Positions 9,652 through 17,410 of a stretch of DNA of 45,100 nt are shown here, piece by piece. How positions within the stretch are numbered: position 1 is the stretch's first letter; each line of letters opens with the position of its first letter. A program made the position numbers and the translations under genes. The notes beneath the pieces were generated by a model. It saw nothing but the letters and a program-made list of their open reading frames with translations, was not told where the DNA came from and ran no database searches. This DNA is from an uncultured Bacteroidales bacterium (GTDB lineage Bacteria; Bacteroidota; Bacteroidia; Bacteroidales; Bacteroidaceae), in contig CADAPC010000017.1 in assembly GCA_902789725.1 (NCBI GenBank), positions 1 through 45,100 of the forward strand, written 5' to 3'.

Positions 9652-9742
9652 ATTGAGCGTCTAGACATTAGGGTTGTCATTTCGTGTAGAAGGGAAGTGG
9701 GAGCGAAATTCCCTTTACTGTCTGAAAAAGACAATCAACATG

Positions 9743-9750
9743 CAAATTTA
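9743..9750 (-). promoter_or_regulatory. Possible -7 box of the addA run
   Basis: Reading the minus strand gives TAAATTTG, matching TAnnTTTG, about 90 bases before the addA start. No TTTG is found at the expected distance upstream, so the call is weak. The surrounding bases 9652-9874 hold no gene I can support. Confidence 0.35.
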
Positions 9751-9874
9751 CATGATTTTCTTGACATATACTCTAATTGTTGTCAAAAAAAATCTTCTGT
9801 CGAAAGATACGCTGTCCAGCAAAACCTTCCTTTTTCAGCAAAACGTTCTTTTGTTCTAAGAAATGGTATGGAGT

Positions 9875-10162
9875 TTATTTTTTAATAAGCGTTATATCGT
9901 CGATGAGGCATTGGGCGAGTGGTTTTCCTTTGCCTACACTCCACTTGCCTGTAATGGGGTCGAGATTCCATTCGGAAAGTGAGTTGAAGTAGGGCCTACT
10001 ACCATGGAAAGAGAGTGGCACCCATTGGTTGTAACCTAAACCATTGCCTGCAAAATCGCTCCAACGGTCACCACAGTAGATGACGGTTTCTTGTTCCGTT
10101 CCACGCAGCGTGTAGAAAAATGGAGGCTTCTCTAGCCGAACAACCCATCGGCATTTCAGGTT
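9875..10162 (-). pseudogene. 3' fragment of a GH43-like glycoside hydrolase
   Basis: The minus-strand frame is open from 10162 down to a TAA at 9875-9877, about 95 codons. It has no start codon and an in-frame stop just upstream. The residues look like the C-terminal end of a family 43 glycosidase of Bacteroidetes: RWVVRLEKPPFFYTL, then VIYCGDRWSDFAGNGLGYNQ, then PYFNSLSEWNLDPITGKW. The final DDITLIKK resembles an end strand. The catalytic propeller is absent, so the remnant cannot be active. Directly upstream lies the terminator of the TMEM43-family gene, so the 5' part has been deleted. The family assignment is from memory of motifs; that this is a decayed coding fragment is more certain than the family. 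Confidence 0.6.
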
Positions 10163-10184
10163 TCATGATCAAATATGAGTTACT

Positions 10185-10223
10185 AAAAAAGGTCTGGATG
10201 CCTTGGTTGCAATCCAGACCTTT
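10185..10223 (-). terminator. Intrinsic terminator of the TMEM43-family gene
   Basis: On the minus strand AAAGGTCTGGAT pairs with ATCCAGACCTTT in a perfect 12-bp stem around a 12-base loop, followed by a run of T (the A tract at 10185-10190). It begins 31 bases after the stop codon at 10255. Confidence 0.9.
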
Positions 10224-10254
10224 CGGTTTGTTATTTTTCTTTCTGTTATGCTGC

Positions 10255-11589
10255 TTACTCGGCATTGCCTTTGTTAGTCAGTTCTGCCAGTTTCTTTTTC
10301 CCATTGAAGGCAAACACCCACACGAGGAAGCCTGCAATGAGCAAAATGATGATGCCGAGGATGGGTCGGTAGAAGATCCAAGCCACAGCAATGACGATGA
10401 GTGACCAAACGACACCGAAGATGGTGCTGATGATGCCTGCACCAAAAGCAAAGATGCTGGAGAGGAAAGGCACAACCTTGAGAATGGTTTCGATGAAACC
10501 AAAGAGGCTCTTGAAACCTGAAATCATCAACAGAATGCCGATGATGCGGAGAATCCATGTCCACATGTTGTTTGCCTCATGTTCGGCATCAAAAATTTCA
10601 TCAGAAGTCTTCTTTCCCATCACCAGGGTCTGATACCTCTTTCCGTTGGATGTCTTGAATGCTTTAAAGGTGTTTCCATCTACTTGGGCTATCACTGTCA
10701 CCTTGGCAGGAACAACCTTTTCGAAAGTGATTCGCACATCGCCCACTTCTGGAGCATTGGTACTGCGGCCATAGTAAAGCACGTTGCCTATCTGATGAAT
10801 ATATTCCAAATCCACTTTGTTTTCCTGAGAGATAGAGTCGGGGATGACAGTTTTCATGCTATCGGCCAACAACGTACTGTCGGTTGCAGCAACAGGTGCT
10901 GGTTGAGTGGTATTGGAATTTGTGGCAGGAATGCCCTTTCGGATGGCGTAAGCCTCACCCACACTCTTGTTGATGGCCTGCAACTTTTGTTCGCTGAGTT
11001 TGAGTTCAAGTGCTTCGTTCGAGCGGATGGATTGAATGAGCGATTCATTCAGTACGTAAGCACCAAACTTAACGTTTTCTGCCCACAGGTCTTGCTCTTC
11101 CACCTGAGTCCAAGTGAAGTTCTTGTCCTGATAGGCAGGGTCTTTGAAATCAGAACTGTTAATTGGAGAGCTGACCCATTCTTTTGTGTAGGTGTAAGTG
11201 GTAGTGGTTACTTCTTTGCCACCCAGCTTGTCTTCCGATTTTTCTTCAGCGTGTTCCACCCACTGGAAATATTCCACATCGCGGGTTAAACCGATTGCGT
11301 TTTCGCTGATGCCGAAATCTTTGTCGGTGAGTACTTCGTCGGTTGTTGCCATTGCGGTGGCACACACCAGTTCGCCTTCGAACTCTGCATTCTTCTTGTC
11401 GGGATTGGGCATGTCCACACAAGCCTCTTGTGCATCGTTCAGCATTTTGTCTGTTTTCACAGCACGTCCTTCATTCCACCATAAGAGACAGGTGGCACCG
11501 ATAATCAGGATGAAACCCAAAAGAATTCCTTTCAAGGAATTGCCTACACGTGTTCCGTAACCGGTGGTTTTCGTTTCTTGGTAAGCCAT
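10255..11589 (-). CDS. TMEM43-family membrane protein
   Basis: A 444-residue membrane protein of the TMEM43 family, whose bacterial members have no settled function. One transmembrane helix lies near the N-terminus (GILLGFILIIGATCLLWW, residues 20-37), directly followed by NEGRAVKT, a hallmark of the family. A long soluble, probably periplasmic region follows. The last 100 residues hold three to four close helices (ILRIIGILLMISGFKSLF, FLSSIFAFGAGIISTIFG, VVWSLIVIAVAWIFYR, GIIILLIAGFLVWVF), ending in a basic tail. A Ser/Thr/Pro/Ala-rich linker occurs near residue 240. It is monocistronic: its own promoter at 11656-11687 and its own terminator at 10185-10223. Eukaryotic TMEM43 (LUMA) is a nuclear-envelope protein; the bacterial role cannot be read from this sequence. 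Confidence 0.85.
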   Translation of the reverse strand: MAYQETKTTGYGTRVGNSLKGILLGFILIIGATCLLWWNEGRAVKTDKMLNDAQEACVDMPNPDKKNAEFEGELVCATAMATTDEVLTDKDFGISENAIGLTRDVEYFQWVEHAEEKSEDKLGGKEVTTTTYTYTKEWVSSPINSSDFKDPAYQDKNFTWTQVEEQDLWAENVKFGAYVLNESLIQSIRSNEALELKLSEQKLQAINKSVGEAYAIRKGIPATNSNTTQPAPVAATDSTLLADSMKTVIPDSISQENKVDLEYIHQIGNVLYYGRSTNAPEVGDVRITFEKVVPAKVTVIAQVDGNTFKAFKTSNGKRYQTLVMGKKTSDEIFDAEHEANNMWTWILRIIGILLMISGFKSLFGFIETILKVVPFLSSIFAFGAGIISTIFGVVWSLIVIAVAWIFYRPILGIIILLIAGFLVWVFAFNGKKKLAELTNKGNAE

Positions 11590-11655
11590 AATCTTTGTTG
11601 TTTTAAGAAGTTAAAAAAAGTAAATAGATAATGTGTAGTTTGATATTTTGCCTTG

Positions 11656-11687
11656 CAAAGGTAAATCTTTTCTTCTTCTTCACCAAA
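11656..11687 (-). promoter_or_regulatory. Promoter of the TMEM43-family gene
   Basis: On the minus strand TTTG (11684-11687), 20 bases, then TACCTTTG (11656-11663). This fits the Bacteroidetes housekeeping consensus exactly. The start codon is 66 bases further on. Confidence 0.8.
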
Positions 11688-11751
11688 TTAAATAGCTTTT
11701 TTTGTTAAATTATCTTTCTTTTTGTTCCATAGCATGTGTTTCGTAGTACTT

Positions 11752-12219
11752 TCACCCTTTCTCCAACGCTTCCAATAGCCCCTCGCAAGCATCTTCCAAA
11801 ATCTCAATTACATTCTCAAATCCTTGCTCGCCTCCATAATAAGGGTCGGGTACATGGTCGATGACGTGGGTTTGGCAATAGTCCGTCATTCGGACAATTT
11901 TTGTCTCTGCTTCCACCGTAGGAGCCAATCTGTGTAGCCTTTCCCAATTGCTGTCATCCATCCCTACAATCAGATCGAAGAGTTCGAAGTCAAGTTCTCG
12001 GATAGGACGGGAAATGTGAGTTAACTGATAACCGTGTCGTCGGGCATGAAACTTCATGCGTGGGTCGGAACCTTCGCCTTCATGGTAGTTGATAAGACCT
12101 GCTGAATCGATTTCATATTCAGAGTCCATTCCTCTCTCCTTCACTAACTTACGCATGATGGCTTCTGCCATGGGAGATCGACAAATGTTGCCCAAGCAAA
12201 TAAACAATATTCTTTTCAT
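11752..12219 (-). CDS. Low-molecular-weight protein-tyrosine phosphatase
   Basis: A 155-residue phosphatase. The P-loop C-x5-R is complete at residues 8-14 (CLGNICRS) right after the first strand, and the general acid is D125 in DPYYGG. Both are needed for removing phosphate from tyrosine through a cysteinyl-phosphate intermediate. The length is normal for the family. In other bacteria such enzymes act on tyrosine kinases of capsule export or on arsenate, but there is no kinase, capsule or ars gene nearby, so the substrate is open. It follows panD by 92 bases, with the panCD terminator in between. I saw no clear promoter of its own. Confidence 0.92.
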   Translation of the reverse strand: MKRILFICLGNICRSPMAEAIMRKLVKERGMDSEYEIDSAGLINYHEGEGSDPRMKFHARRHGYQLTHISRPIRELDFELFDLIVGMDDSNWERLHRLAPTVEAETKIVRMTDYCQTHVIDHVPDPYYGGEQGFENVIEILEDACEGLLEALEKG

Positions 12220-12293
12220 AAATTGGTCTTTTCTTCTTGTCTAAATGTGATGGATGTGCTGCAAGGGGAGACAGAGGACGGGGTTGGAAACAG

Positions 12294-12323
12294 AAAATCC
12301 TGTGAGGTGGCTCACAGGATTTT
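12294..12323 (-). terminator. Terminator overlapping the end of panD
   Basis: AAAATCCTGTGA and TCACAGGATTTT form a perfect 12-bp stem with a six-base loop. The panD stop codon (12312-12314) and the last four codons lie inside the upstream arm. Read on the minus strand the hairpin ends in TTTTCTGTTTCC. Translation through to the stop would cover half the stem. Confidence 0.8.
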
Positions 12324-12662
12324 GTTTGTATTCTGGTCGGGGAAGACTACTTTGGGAGTAAATGTCTTAGCCTCTTCAAAGTCCATGAGCGCATAGGACA
12401 TGATGATGACGATGTCGCCAACCTGCACTTTTCTGGCGGCAGCTCCGTTGAGGCAGATGCAACCGCTGCCACGTTCTCCCCGGATGACATAAGTGTCGAA
12501 GCGTTCGCCGTTATTGTTGTTGACAATATATACGCGTTCGCCTGCTATGATGCCGACGGCATCCATTAAGTCTTCGTCAATGGTGATGCTGCCCATATAG
12601 TTGAGGTTGGCTTCCGTCACCTTCACGCAGTGCAGCTTGGATTTCATCACTTCTATCTGCAT
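12312..12662 (-). CDS. panD: Aspartate 1-decarboxylase (pyruvoyl enzyme)
   Basis: A 116-residue proenzyme that makes beta-alanine from aspartate for pantothenate synthesis. The self-cleavage site is visible as G24-S25 within YMGSITID; cleavage turns the serine into the pyruvoyl cofactor. Family residues in the strand [16 protein letters not shown] and the segment [16 protein letters not shown] support the call. Length is typical. It starts 9 bases after the panC stop, so the two are surely co-transcribed and give both halves of the pathway's final steps. Its own stop codon is buried in a terminator. Confidence 0.95.
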   Translation of the reverse strand: MQIEVMKSKLHCVKVTEANLNYMGSITIDEDLMDAVGIIAGERVYIVNNNNGERFDTYVIRGERGSGCICLNGAAARKVQVGDIVIIMSYALMDFEEAKTFTPKVVFPDQNTNKIL

Positions 12663-12671
12663 GTTACTCTG

Positions 12672-13541
12672 TTATTTATAATTGATGTTGTCGATAAGAC
12701 GGATGGGGGTGGCTCCACAAAAGACGGTGATGCAACCTTGTATGTGATCGGCATCGTCCCATGAAGTGACATTTTCGAGAGTGATGGCATTGACAATGTT
12801 GTAGTACTGCACTTCGAGTCCTTCAATGCCATTCAGTTGGTTGACAACCATTTGTTGGGTTTCCTCTACTGTGTGGGTTTTGCTGAAATCGACACTTTCT
12901 TTCAGCACCCTGTAAATGTTGGGTGCTATGGCTTTTTCGTTGATGGAAAGCAGAGTGTTGCGACTGGAGAGCGCCAAACCGCTTTCCTCGCGCACGATGG
13001 GGCAGGGACATATTTCAAGACGCTTTGCCCATGTTGCACCTTGCGAAGTGTAGTCAGCAACCATCGCTCTGATGACAGCAATTTGCTGGAAGTCTTTTTC
13101 ACCAAAATAGGCGCGGTCAGGTTCCACAAACATGAAAAGCTTGCTCACAATTTGACAAACTCCGTTGAAATGTCCAGGGCGGAAGGCTCCTTCCATCACG
13201 GTGTCTGTGGGAGGGTAGGAGAAAGTGCGGGTGTCAGGCTCAGGATAAATTTCCTCCACCGATGGAGCAAACACAAAGTCGGCGCCGAGCCGTTGCAATA
13301 GATTGCAGTCGGCAAACAGTGTGCGAGGATAAGCCTCGAGGTCGTTTTTATCGTTGAATTGGGTTGGATTGACAAACACGCTCACGATGGTGGCGTGGTT
13401 TTCTCGGACGCTGCGTTTTACCAGCGAAGCATGTCCTGCATGGAGCGCGCCCATAGTTGGTACGAGGCCGATGGTCTTGTTATCACTTCTCAGGGCAGAA
13501 ACCTTGGCCTTGAGTTCCTTGACTGAATTGATGATTTCCAT
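12672..13541 (-). CDS. panC: Pantoate--beta-alanine ligase (pantothenate synthetase)
   Basis: A 289-residue ligase joining pantoate and beta-alanine with ATP. The nucleotidyl-transferase HIGH-type motif is in [10 protein letters not shown], and the KMSKS-like motif is in GLALSSRN. Other family segments are FVNPTQFN and [10 protein letters not shown] place the start at 13541 ([10 protein letters not shown]), the family N-terminus; an in-frame ATG at 13583 would add 14 unrelated residues. The promoter box at 13600-13607 also permits the later start. It is the first gene of panCD; panB is not in the window. Confidence 0.95.
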   Translation of the reverse strand: MEIINSVKELKAKVSALRSDNKTIGLVPTMGALHAGHASLVKRSVRENHATIVSVFVNPTQFNDKNDLEAYPRTLFADCNLLQRLGADFVFAPSVEEIYPEPDTRTFSYPPTDTVMEGAFRPGHFNGVCQIVSKLFMFVEPDRAYFGEKDFQQIAVIRAMVADYTSQGATWAKRLEICPCPIVREESGLALSSRNTLLSINEKAIAPNIYRVLKESVDFSKTHTVEETQQMVVNQLNGIEGLEVQYYNIVNAITLENVTSWDDADHIQGCITVFCGATPIRLIDNINYK

Positions 13542-13599
13542 TTTCTTTCTTTTCATGTATGATGTAGCAATTGCACCACACATTATTTATAATTGTGTG

Positions 13600-13607
13600 C
13601 AAAGGTA
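13600..13607 (-). promoter_or_regulatory. -7 box of the panCD promoter
   Basis: Minus-strand TACCTTTG, about 60 bases before the panC start. The upstream -33 region is degenerate (TTTA at about 18 bases), so only the -7 box is convincing. Confidence 0.6.
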
Positions 13608-13688
13608 CGAATTTAATATGGAATGTAAAGAGTAAAAGAGAGAAAAGTGAATGGTGGAGGCTGAAAAGTGATAAAGGAAGGGTAAAAG

Positions 13689-13767
13689 TACAAGGTGAAA
13701 AGTGAAAAATCTTAGTTATTAGAGCTACTTATGGGTGTAACTGAGATTTTTCACTTTCCATCTTGTA
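13689..13767. terminator. Long hairpin behind cysK, terminator-like
   Basis: Two 30-base arms (13689-13718 and 13738-13767) pair over their full length, with three positions that differ only as G-U type changes, around a 19-base loop. It starts 15 bases after the cysK stop and probably ends that transcript; on the minus strand CTTTTACCC follows. The region 13620-13720 also repeats AAAAGTGA four times. The length is well above an ordinary terminator, so a small mobile or dispersed repeat is an alternative. Confidence 0.6.
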
Positions 13768-13781
13768 TTGTATGTTCTTTT

Positions 13782-14729
13782 TCAGAGAGGGTAATTCTCA
13801 AAATCATAAAGTACTGTTGAAAGGTAGCGTTCACCTGTGTCGGGTAGGAGTGCCACGATTAGCTTGCTTGCATTTGCATGGTCTTTGGCAAGTTGGGTGG
13901 CAGCCCAAGCTGAGGCTCCCGATGAGATGCCGACGAGCAGACCTTCGCTGGCTGCAATCTTGCGGCTGGTGAGAATGGCGGCGTCGTTAGGGACTTTTAG
14001 AATTTCATCTACAACGTTGCGGTCGAATGTTTGTGGTACGAAACCTGCACCAATTCCTTGAATCTTGTGAGCACCTGGTGCTTCTCCGCTCAACACGGCA
14101 GAGGTTTCAGGTTCAACAGCCACAATCTTTACGTTGGGGTTCAGTTCCTTCAAGCGTTTACCGATGCCACTGATAGTGCCTCCAGTGCCTACACCTGCTA
14201 CGAAGATGTCAATTTTTCCGTCGGTGTCGCGCCAAATCTCTTCAGCTGTAGTAGCATAGTGGGTGGCGGGGTTAGCAGGGTTTTCAAACTGCTGTAGAAT
14301 GATGGAACCTGGTGTGTTGTTTCGCAGTTCTTCAGCTTTGGCAATGGCACCTTTCATGCCTGCCGAACCAGGGGTGAGCACCACGGTGGCTCCGTATGCC
14401 TTGACGAGGTTGCGGCGCTCAATGGACATGGTTTCGGGCATAGTGAGAATAAGTTTATAGCCTTTTACAGCACTAACGAAGGCTAAGCCTACACCCGTGT
14501 TGCCTGAGGTGGGTTCGATGATGGTGGCACCAGGTTTAATTACCCCCCTTTTCTCTGCATCCTCAATCATGGCGAGGGCGATGCGGTCTTTAACCGATCC
14601 TGCAGGGTTGAAATATTCAAGCTTTGCGACGATATTGGTTTGAAGTTCCTCCTTCTTTGAGTAGGAGTTGAGTTGAAGCAGTGGGGTGTTGCCCACCAGC
14701 TCAGTCAGTTGTTTTGCTATTTTTGCCAT
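13782..14729 (-). CDS. cysK: Cysteine synthase (O-acetylserine sulfhydrylase)
   Basis: A 315-residue fold-type II PLP enzyme forming cysteine from O-acetylserine and sulfide. The Schiff-base lysine is K47 in AGSVKDR. The substrate loop TSGNTG is at 74-79, and the phosphate-binding GTGGTISG and the late SSGAS segments are present. Full length. It lies directly behind metY (45 bases) in the same direction but has its own promoter, whose -33 box lies in the end of metY. The pair forms a sulfide-assimilation block. CysK and CysM cannot be told apart with certainty by eye, but the overall match is to CysK. Confidence 0.95.
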   Translation of the reverse strand: MAKIAKQLTELVGNTPLLQLNSYSKKEELQTNIVAKLEYFNPAGSVKDRIALAMIEDAEKRGVIKPGATIIEPTSGNTGVGLAFVSAVKGYKLILTMPETMSIERRNLVKAYGATVVLTPGSAGMKGAIAKAEELRNNTPGSIILQQFENPANPATHYATTAEEIWRDTDGKIDIFVAGVGTGGTISGIGKRLKELNPNVKIVAVEPETSAVLSGEAPGAHKIQGIGAGFVPQTFDRNVVDEILKVPNDAAILTSRKIAASEGLLVGISSGASAWAATQLAKDHANASKLIVALLPDTGERYLSTVLYDFENYPL

Positions 14730-14757
14730 AGTTTTGAAGTTTTTGTGAAATTTGATG

Positions 14758-14789
14758 CAAAGTTACAAATTATTTTAGATTTGTGCAAA
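14758..14789 (-). promoter_or_regulatory. Promoter of cysK
   Basis: Minus-strand TTTG (14786-14789), 20 bases, TAACTTTG (14758-14765). The TTTG lies inside the last codons of metY. This gives cysK a private promoter despite the tight spacing. Confidence 0.75.
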
Positions 14790-16058
14790 TGCTTGATCAA
14801 GGTCAGCAATGATATCGTCGATATGTTCTACTCCGACAGAGAGGCGCACGGTTGTGGGTGTGATGTGCTGTTCCTCCAGTTCTTCGGCACTAAGCTGAGA
14901 GTGGGTTGTGGTGTAGGGATGGATTACAAGCGACTTTACGTCAGCCACATTGGCAAGCAGGGAGAAAATTTTTAACGAGTCAATGAACTTCCATGTTTCC
15001 TCTTGTGTGCCGTTGATTTCGAATGTGAAGATGCTGCCGCCTCCATTTGGGAAATACTTCTTATAAAGCTCATGGTCGGGGTGTGATGCCAACGCGGGGT
15101 GGCTGACACTCTTCACCTTCGGATGGTTGCTCAGGTATTCTACTACCTTGAGTGCATTGTAGGTGTGACGCTCAATGCGGAGCGGCAATGATTCCACGCC
15201 TTGCAAAAGAATCCATGCGTTGAAGGGGGAGATAGTGGCACCTGTGTCGCGCAGAATGACTGCACGGATGCGAGTTACATAGGCTGCTGCTCCAGCCACA
15301 TCAGCAAAGACAGCTCCATGATAGGAGGGGTCTGGCTTGGCAATGGTGGGGTATTTGTCGGCATTGGCTTTCCAGTCGAATGTGCCCGCATCAACAATCA
15401 CACCTCCGAGTGACGATCCGTGACCGCCGATGAACTTGGTGGCAGAGTGAACCACAACATCGGCTCCATGCTCAATGGGACGGAAAATGATGGGCGCGAA
15501 AGTATTATCTACAATGACTATGATGTTGTGTTTGTGTGCTATTTCTGCAATGGCGTCCAGATTGGTCACGTCGCTGTTGGGGTTGCCGAATGTTTCCACA
15601 TAGACGGCTTTTGTGTTGGGACGAATGGCTGCTTCGAGGGCTTTCAGGTCATTTACGTTTACGATGGTGTTTGCAATGCCTTGTGTGCTGAGCGTGTGGG
15701 TAATCAAGTTGTAGGAACCACCGTACAGGTTGTCGGCTGCTACGATGTGGTCACCATTTTGTGCAATGTTTTGCAGAGCGTAGGTGATGGCAGCGGCACC
15801 CGATGCCACAGCAAGGCCAGCTACGCCGCCTTCAAGAGCAGCTACACGGTCTTCGAACACGCTTTGGGTGGAATTGGTCAGACGTCCGTAGATGTTACCA
15901 GCGTCGCGCAAACCAAAGCGGTCAGCTGCATGCTGGGAGTTGTGGAACACGTATGATGTGGTCTGATAGATTGGCACGGCGCGTGAATCGGTCGTGGGGT
16001 CGGCTTGCTCTTGTCCTACGTGGAGTGCTAAAGTTTCGATGTGAAGTTTCTTTGTCAT
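14775..16058 (-). CDS. metY: O-acetylhomoserine sulfhydrylase (aminocarboxypropyltransferase)
   Basis: A 427-residue fold-type I PLP enzyme of the Cys/Met metabolism family. The PLP lysine is K208 in SATKFIGGHG. The family segments YGRLTNST and VDNTFAPI are present. The length of about 430 residues and an insertion around residues 230-260 point to MetY-type direct sulfhydrylation of O-acetylhomoserine rather than MetB/MetC. It has its own promoter (16109-16140). No SAM-responsive riboswitch fits in the leader of about 45 bases. Confidence 0.92.
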   Translation of the reverse strand: MTKKLHIETLALHVGQEQADPTTDSRAVPIYQTTSYVFHNSQHAADRFGLRDAGNIYGRLTNSTQSVFEDRVAALEGGVAGLAVASGAAAITYALQNIAQNGDHIVAADNLYGGSYNLITHTLSTQGIANTIVNVNDLKALEAAIRPNTKAVYVETFGNPNSDVTNLDAIAEIAHKHNIIVIVDNTFAPIIFRPIEHGADVVVHSATKFIGGHGSSLGGVIVDAGTFDWKANADKYPTIAKPDPSYHGAVFADVAGAAAYVTRIRAVILRDTGATISPFNAWILLQGVESLPLRIERHTYNALKVVEYLSNHPKVKSVSHPALASHPDHELYKKYFPNGGGSIFTFEINGTQEETWKFIDSLKIFSLLANVADVKSLVIHPYTTTHSQLSAEELEEQHITPTTVRLSVGVEHIDDIIADLDQAFAQI

Positions 16059-16108
16059 AGTTGTATTCTTTTTTTAGTTGTTAAACGTTTATTTTTCTGA
16101 TTTCGATG

Positions 16109-16140
16109 CAAAGTTACGGGGTTTGGAAAATCTGTCCAAG
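16109..16140 (-). promoter_or_regulatory. Promoter of metY
   Basis: Minus-strand CTTG (16137-16140), 20 bases, TAACTTTG (16109-16116). One mismatch in the -33 box. Nothing else coding is seen between 16059 and 16316, which also holds two hairpins. Confidence 0.7.
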
Positions 16141-16210
16141 TAAAATCGGTTACTTTAGAAAATATTTCTCAGAAATGTGTAAAGTGTAGAATAACTATAT
16201 TGTCATAAAC

Positions 16211-16244
16211 AAAAAAGGGACTGAAACGTATGAGGCTTCAGTCC
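16211..16244 (-). terminator. Terminator of the lipoprotein gene
   Basis: On the minus strand GGACTGAA pairs with TTCAGTCC around an 11-base loop, followed by CTTTTTTG (A tract at 16211-16216). It lies about 70 bases after the stop at 16317. Confidence 0.8.
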
Positions 16245-16269
16245 GTGCTTGTTTATGTTTGTTTTAGAT

Positions 16270-16298
16270 ACGGCGTTTCTCTTGGGCAGAAACGCCGT
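16270..16298. terminator. Second hairpin between the lipoprotein gene and metY
   Basis: ACGGCGTTTCT and AGAAACGCCGT form a perfect 11-bp stem with a seven-base loop. T-rich sequence follows on the plus strand (TTCTGTTTTT), less so on the minus strand. It lies 18 bases after the stop of the minus-strand gene, so the gene is followed by two hairpins in tandem. Confidence 0.6.
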
Positions 16299-16316
16299 TT
16301 CTGTTTTTGAGCTGTT

Positions 16317-17228
16317 TTATTGGTATCCTTTAGCTTCCATTCGACGTTCCCATTCCTTTCGCAGGAAGACATTCAAATAGTTAGCAATGTCAATGCATCC
16401 CTTAGGTGGAGACACCTGATTACCTCCCGTGCTGATTCTTCCGTCTGCTGTTTGGTAGGTGAAATTCCATGATGGTGGCCCACCTGTAATTTCTGGCACT
16501 CTAGGTATGTGCGGGCGTGAATAATAGCTCAATGTCTGATAAATCTTTTCTTTTTCCACTATCTGACGAATGGTGTCAATCGCAGTTTCGTCCAATGCTA
16601 CCGTCAGGCGTTCGCCTATCTCTCGCCTAATTCTGTCGTTTTCTGGTCCATAGAGGGTTGCTTTGCCGGTGGCGGAATCGACCTTTATCTCATAGTAAAC
16701 AGGATCGGGTCGGGAAGAACCGTATTCCTCATAACGAAAATATGTCATCTTCCCCTTCGGCATTGTGCGAGCTTCTGCTTCACGGCGCATGGTGAAGATG
16801 CGGTCATAATATTTAAGCACGGCATCGAAGCGATCGCTTGTTGAGTTGTTCTCCATGAGTGCTGTTTGTATGATGTATTGCCAGTCTTCCAGCTGGTACT
16901 TCTTCACTTCTTTCTCCGATATGGATTCGCACATGCGAATAATCCAGTCGTTCTGTCTGTACACATTGAGAATCTTGGCCGTGTCGTTAGCAAAGTCCGC
17001 TTCTTTTTTGTGGTAAGCGTCCATGCAATAACTGAAACAGGCTTCATCGTTCATTAGCATTTGCAGGACAGCACTCCGTTGACGGTTGTTCGTTAGTTCA
17101 ATGAGGCGCAGAATGTCTTGCTTGCGCTGTTTCTTGTCTGGACCGGATAAGCCTGCGGCGCACATCATGCTGCAAGATAGTAGGAAGCTGACACTTGTAG
17201 CGATTGTTGTCATCATAATTCGTTTCAT
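16317..17228 (-). CDS. Uncharacterised exported protein, probable lipoprotein
   Basis: 303 residues. The N-terminus KRIMMTTIATSVSFLLSC reads as a lipoprotein signal with a possible lipobox LLSC; a second cysteine in MMCAAG would allow ordinary cleavage instead. The mature part is rich in charged residues and helix-like at first (KKQRKQDILRLIELTNNRQR), then contains a strand-rich segment with DPVYYEIKVDSATGKATL and later WNFTYQTADGR. I do not recognise the family. I chose the ATG at 17228; the longer frame to 17405 would run through the promoter at 17260-17291. It has its own promoter and terminator, so it is a single-gene unit. Confidence 0.75.
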   Translation of the reverse strand: MKRIMMTTIATSVSFLLSCSMMCAAGLSGPDKKQRKQDILRLIELTNNRQRSAVLQMLMNDEACFSYCMDAYHKKEADFANDTAKILNVYRQNDWIIRMCESISEKEVKKYQLEDWQYIIQTALMENNSTSDRFDAVLKYYDRIFTMRREAEARTMPKGKMTYFRYEEYGSSRPDPVYYEIKVDSATGKATLYGPENDRIRREIGERLTVALDETAIDTIRQIVEKEKIYQTLSYYSRPHIPRVPEITGGPPSWNFTYQTADGRISTGGNQVSPPKGCIDIANYLNVFLRKEWERRMEAKGYQ

Positions 17229-17259
17229 ATTTAGGGTTATTAGTAAGGTTTGATGATTG

Positions 17260-17291
17260 CAAAGGTAGAAAAAAAATGGGATATGTACAAA
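17260..17291 (-). promoter_or_regulatory. Promoter of the lipoprotein gene
   Basis: Minus-strand TTTG (17288-17291), 20 bases, TACCTTTG (17260-17267): an exact consensus. It also fixes the start of the gene at 17228, because longer versions would begin upstream of the transcript. Confidence 0.8.
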
Positions 17292-17300
17292 AAAGGTGAG

Positions 17301-17339
17301 AAGAAAATGAAGGGAACATCCCGTTTGGATGCTCCCTTC
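17301..17339 (-). terminator. Terminator behind mutB
   Basis: GAAGGGAACATCC (17309-17321) pairs with GGATGCTCCCTTC (17327-17339), one mismatch, five-base loop. The minus strand continues ATTTTCTTC. It lies 70 bases after the mutB stop and just upstream of the next promoter. Confidence 0.7.
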
Positions 17340-17410
17340 ACATATTAATATAAGATTGCTCTTCGTTTGAAGAGACCGATTTCTTGGGAGCGATGCCCCA
17401 AGCACTCGAT

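Noticed and set aside
10120..10404. 94-codon plus-strand frame
   Set aside because: It crosses the terminator of the TMEM43-family gene and lies antisense to its 3' end.
14730..16316. SAM-type riboswitch before metY or cysK
   Set aside because: Both promoters lie so close to the start codons that the leaders are too short for a known aptamer.
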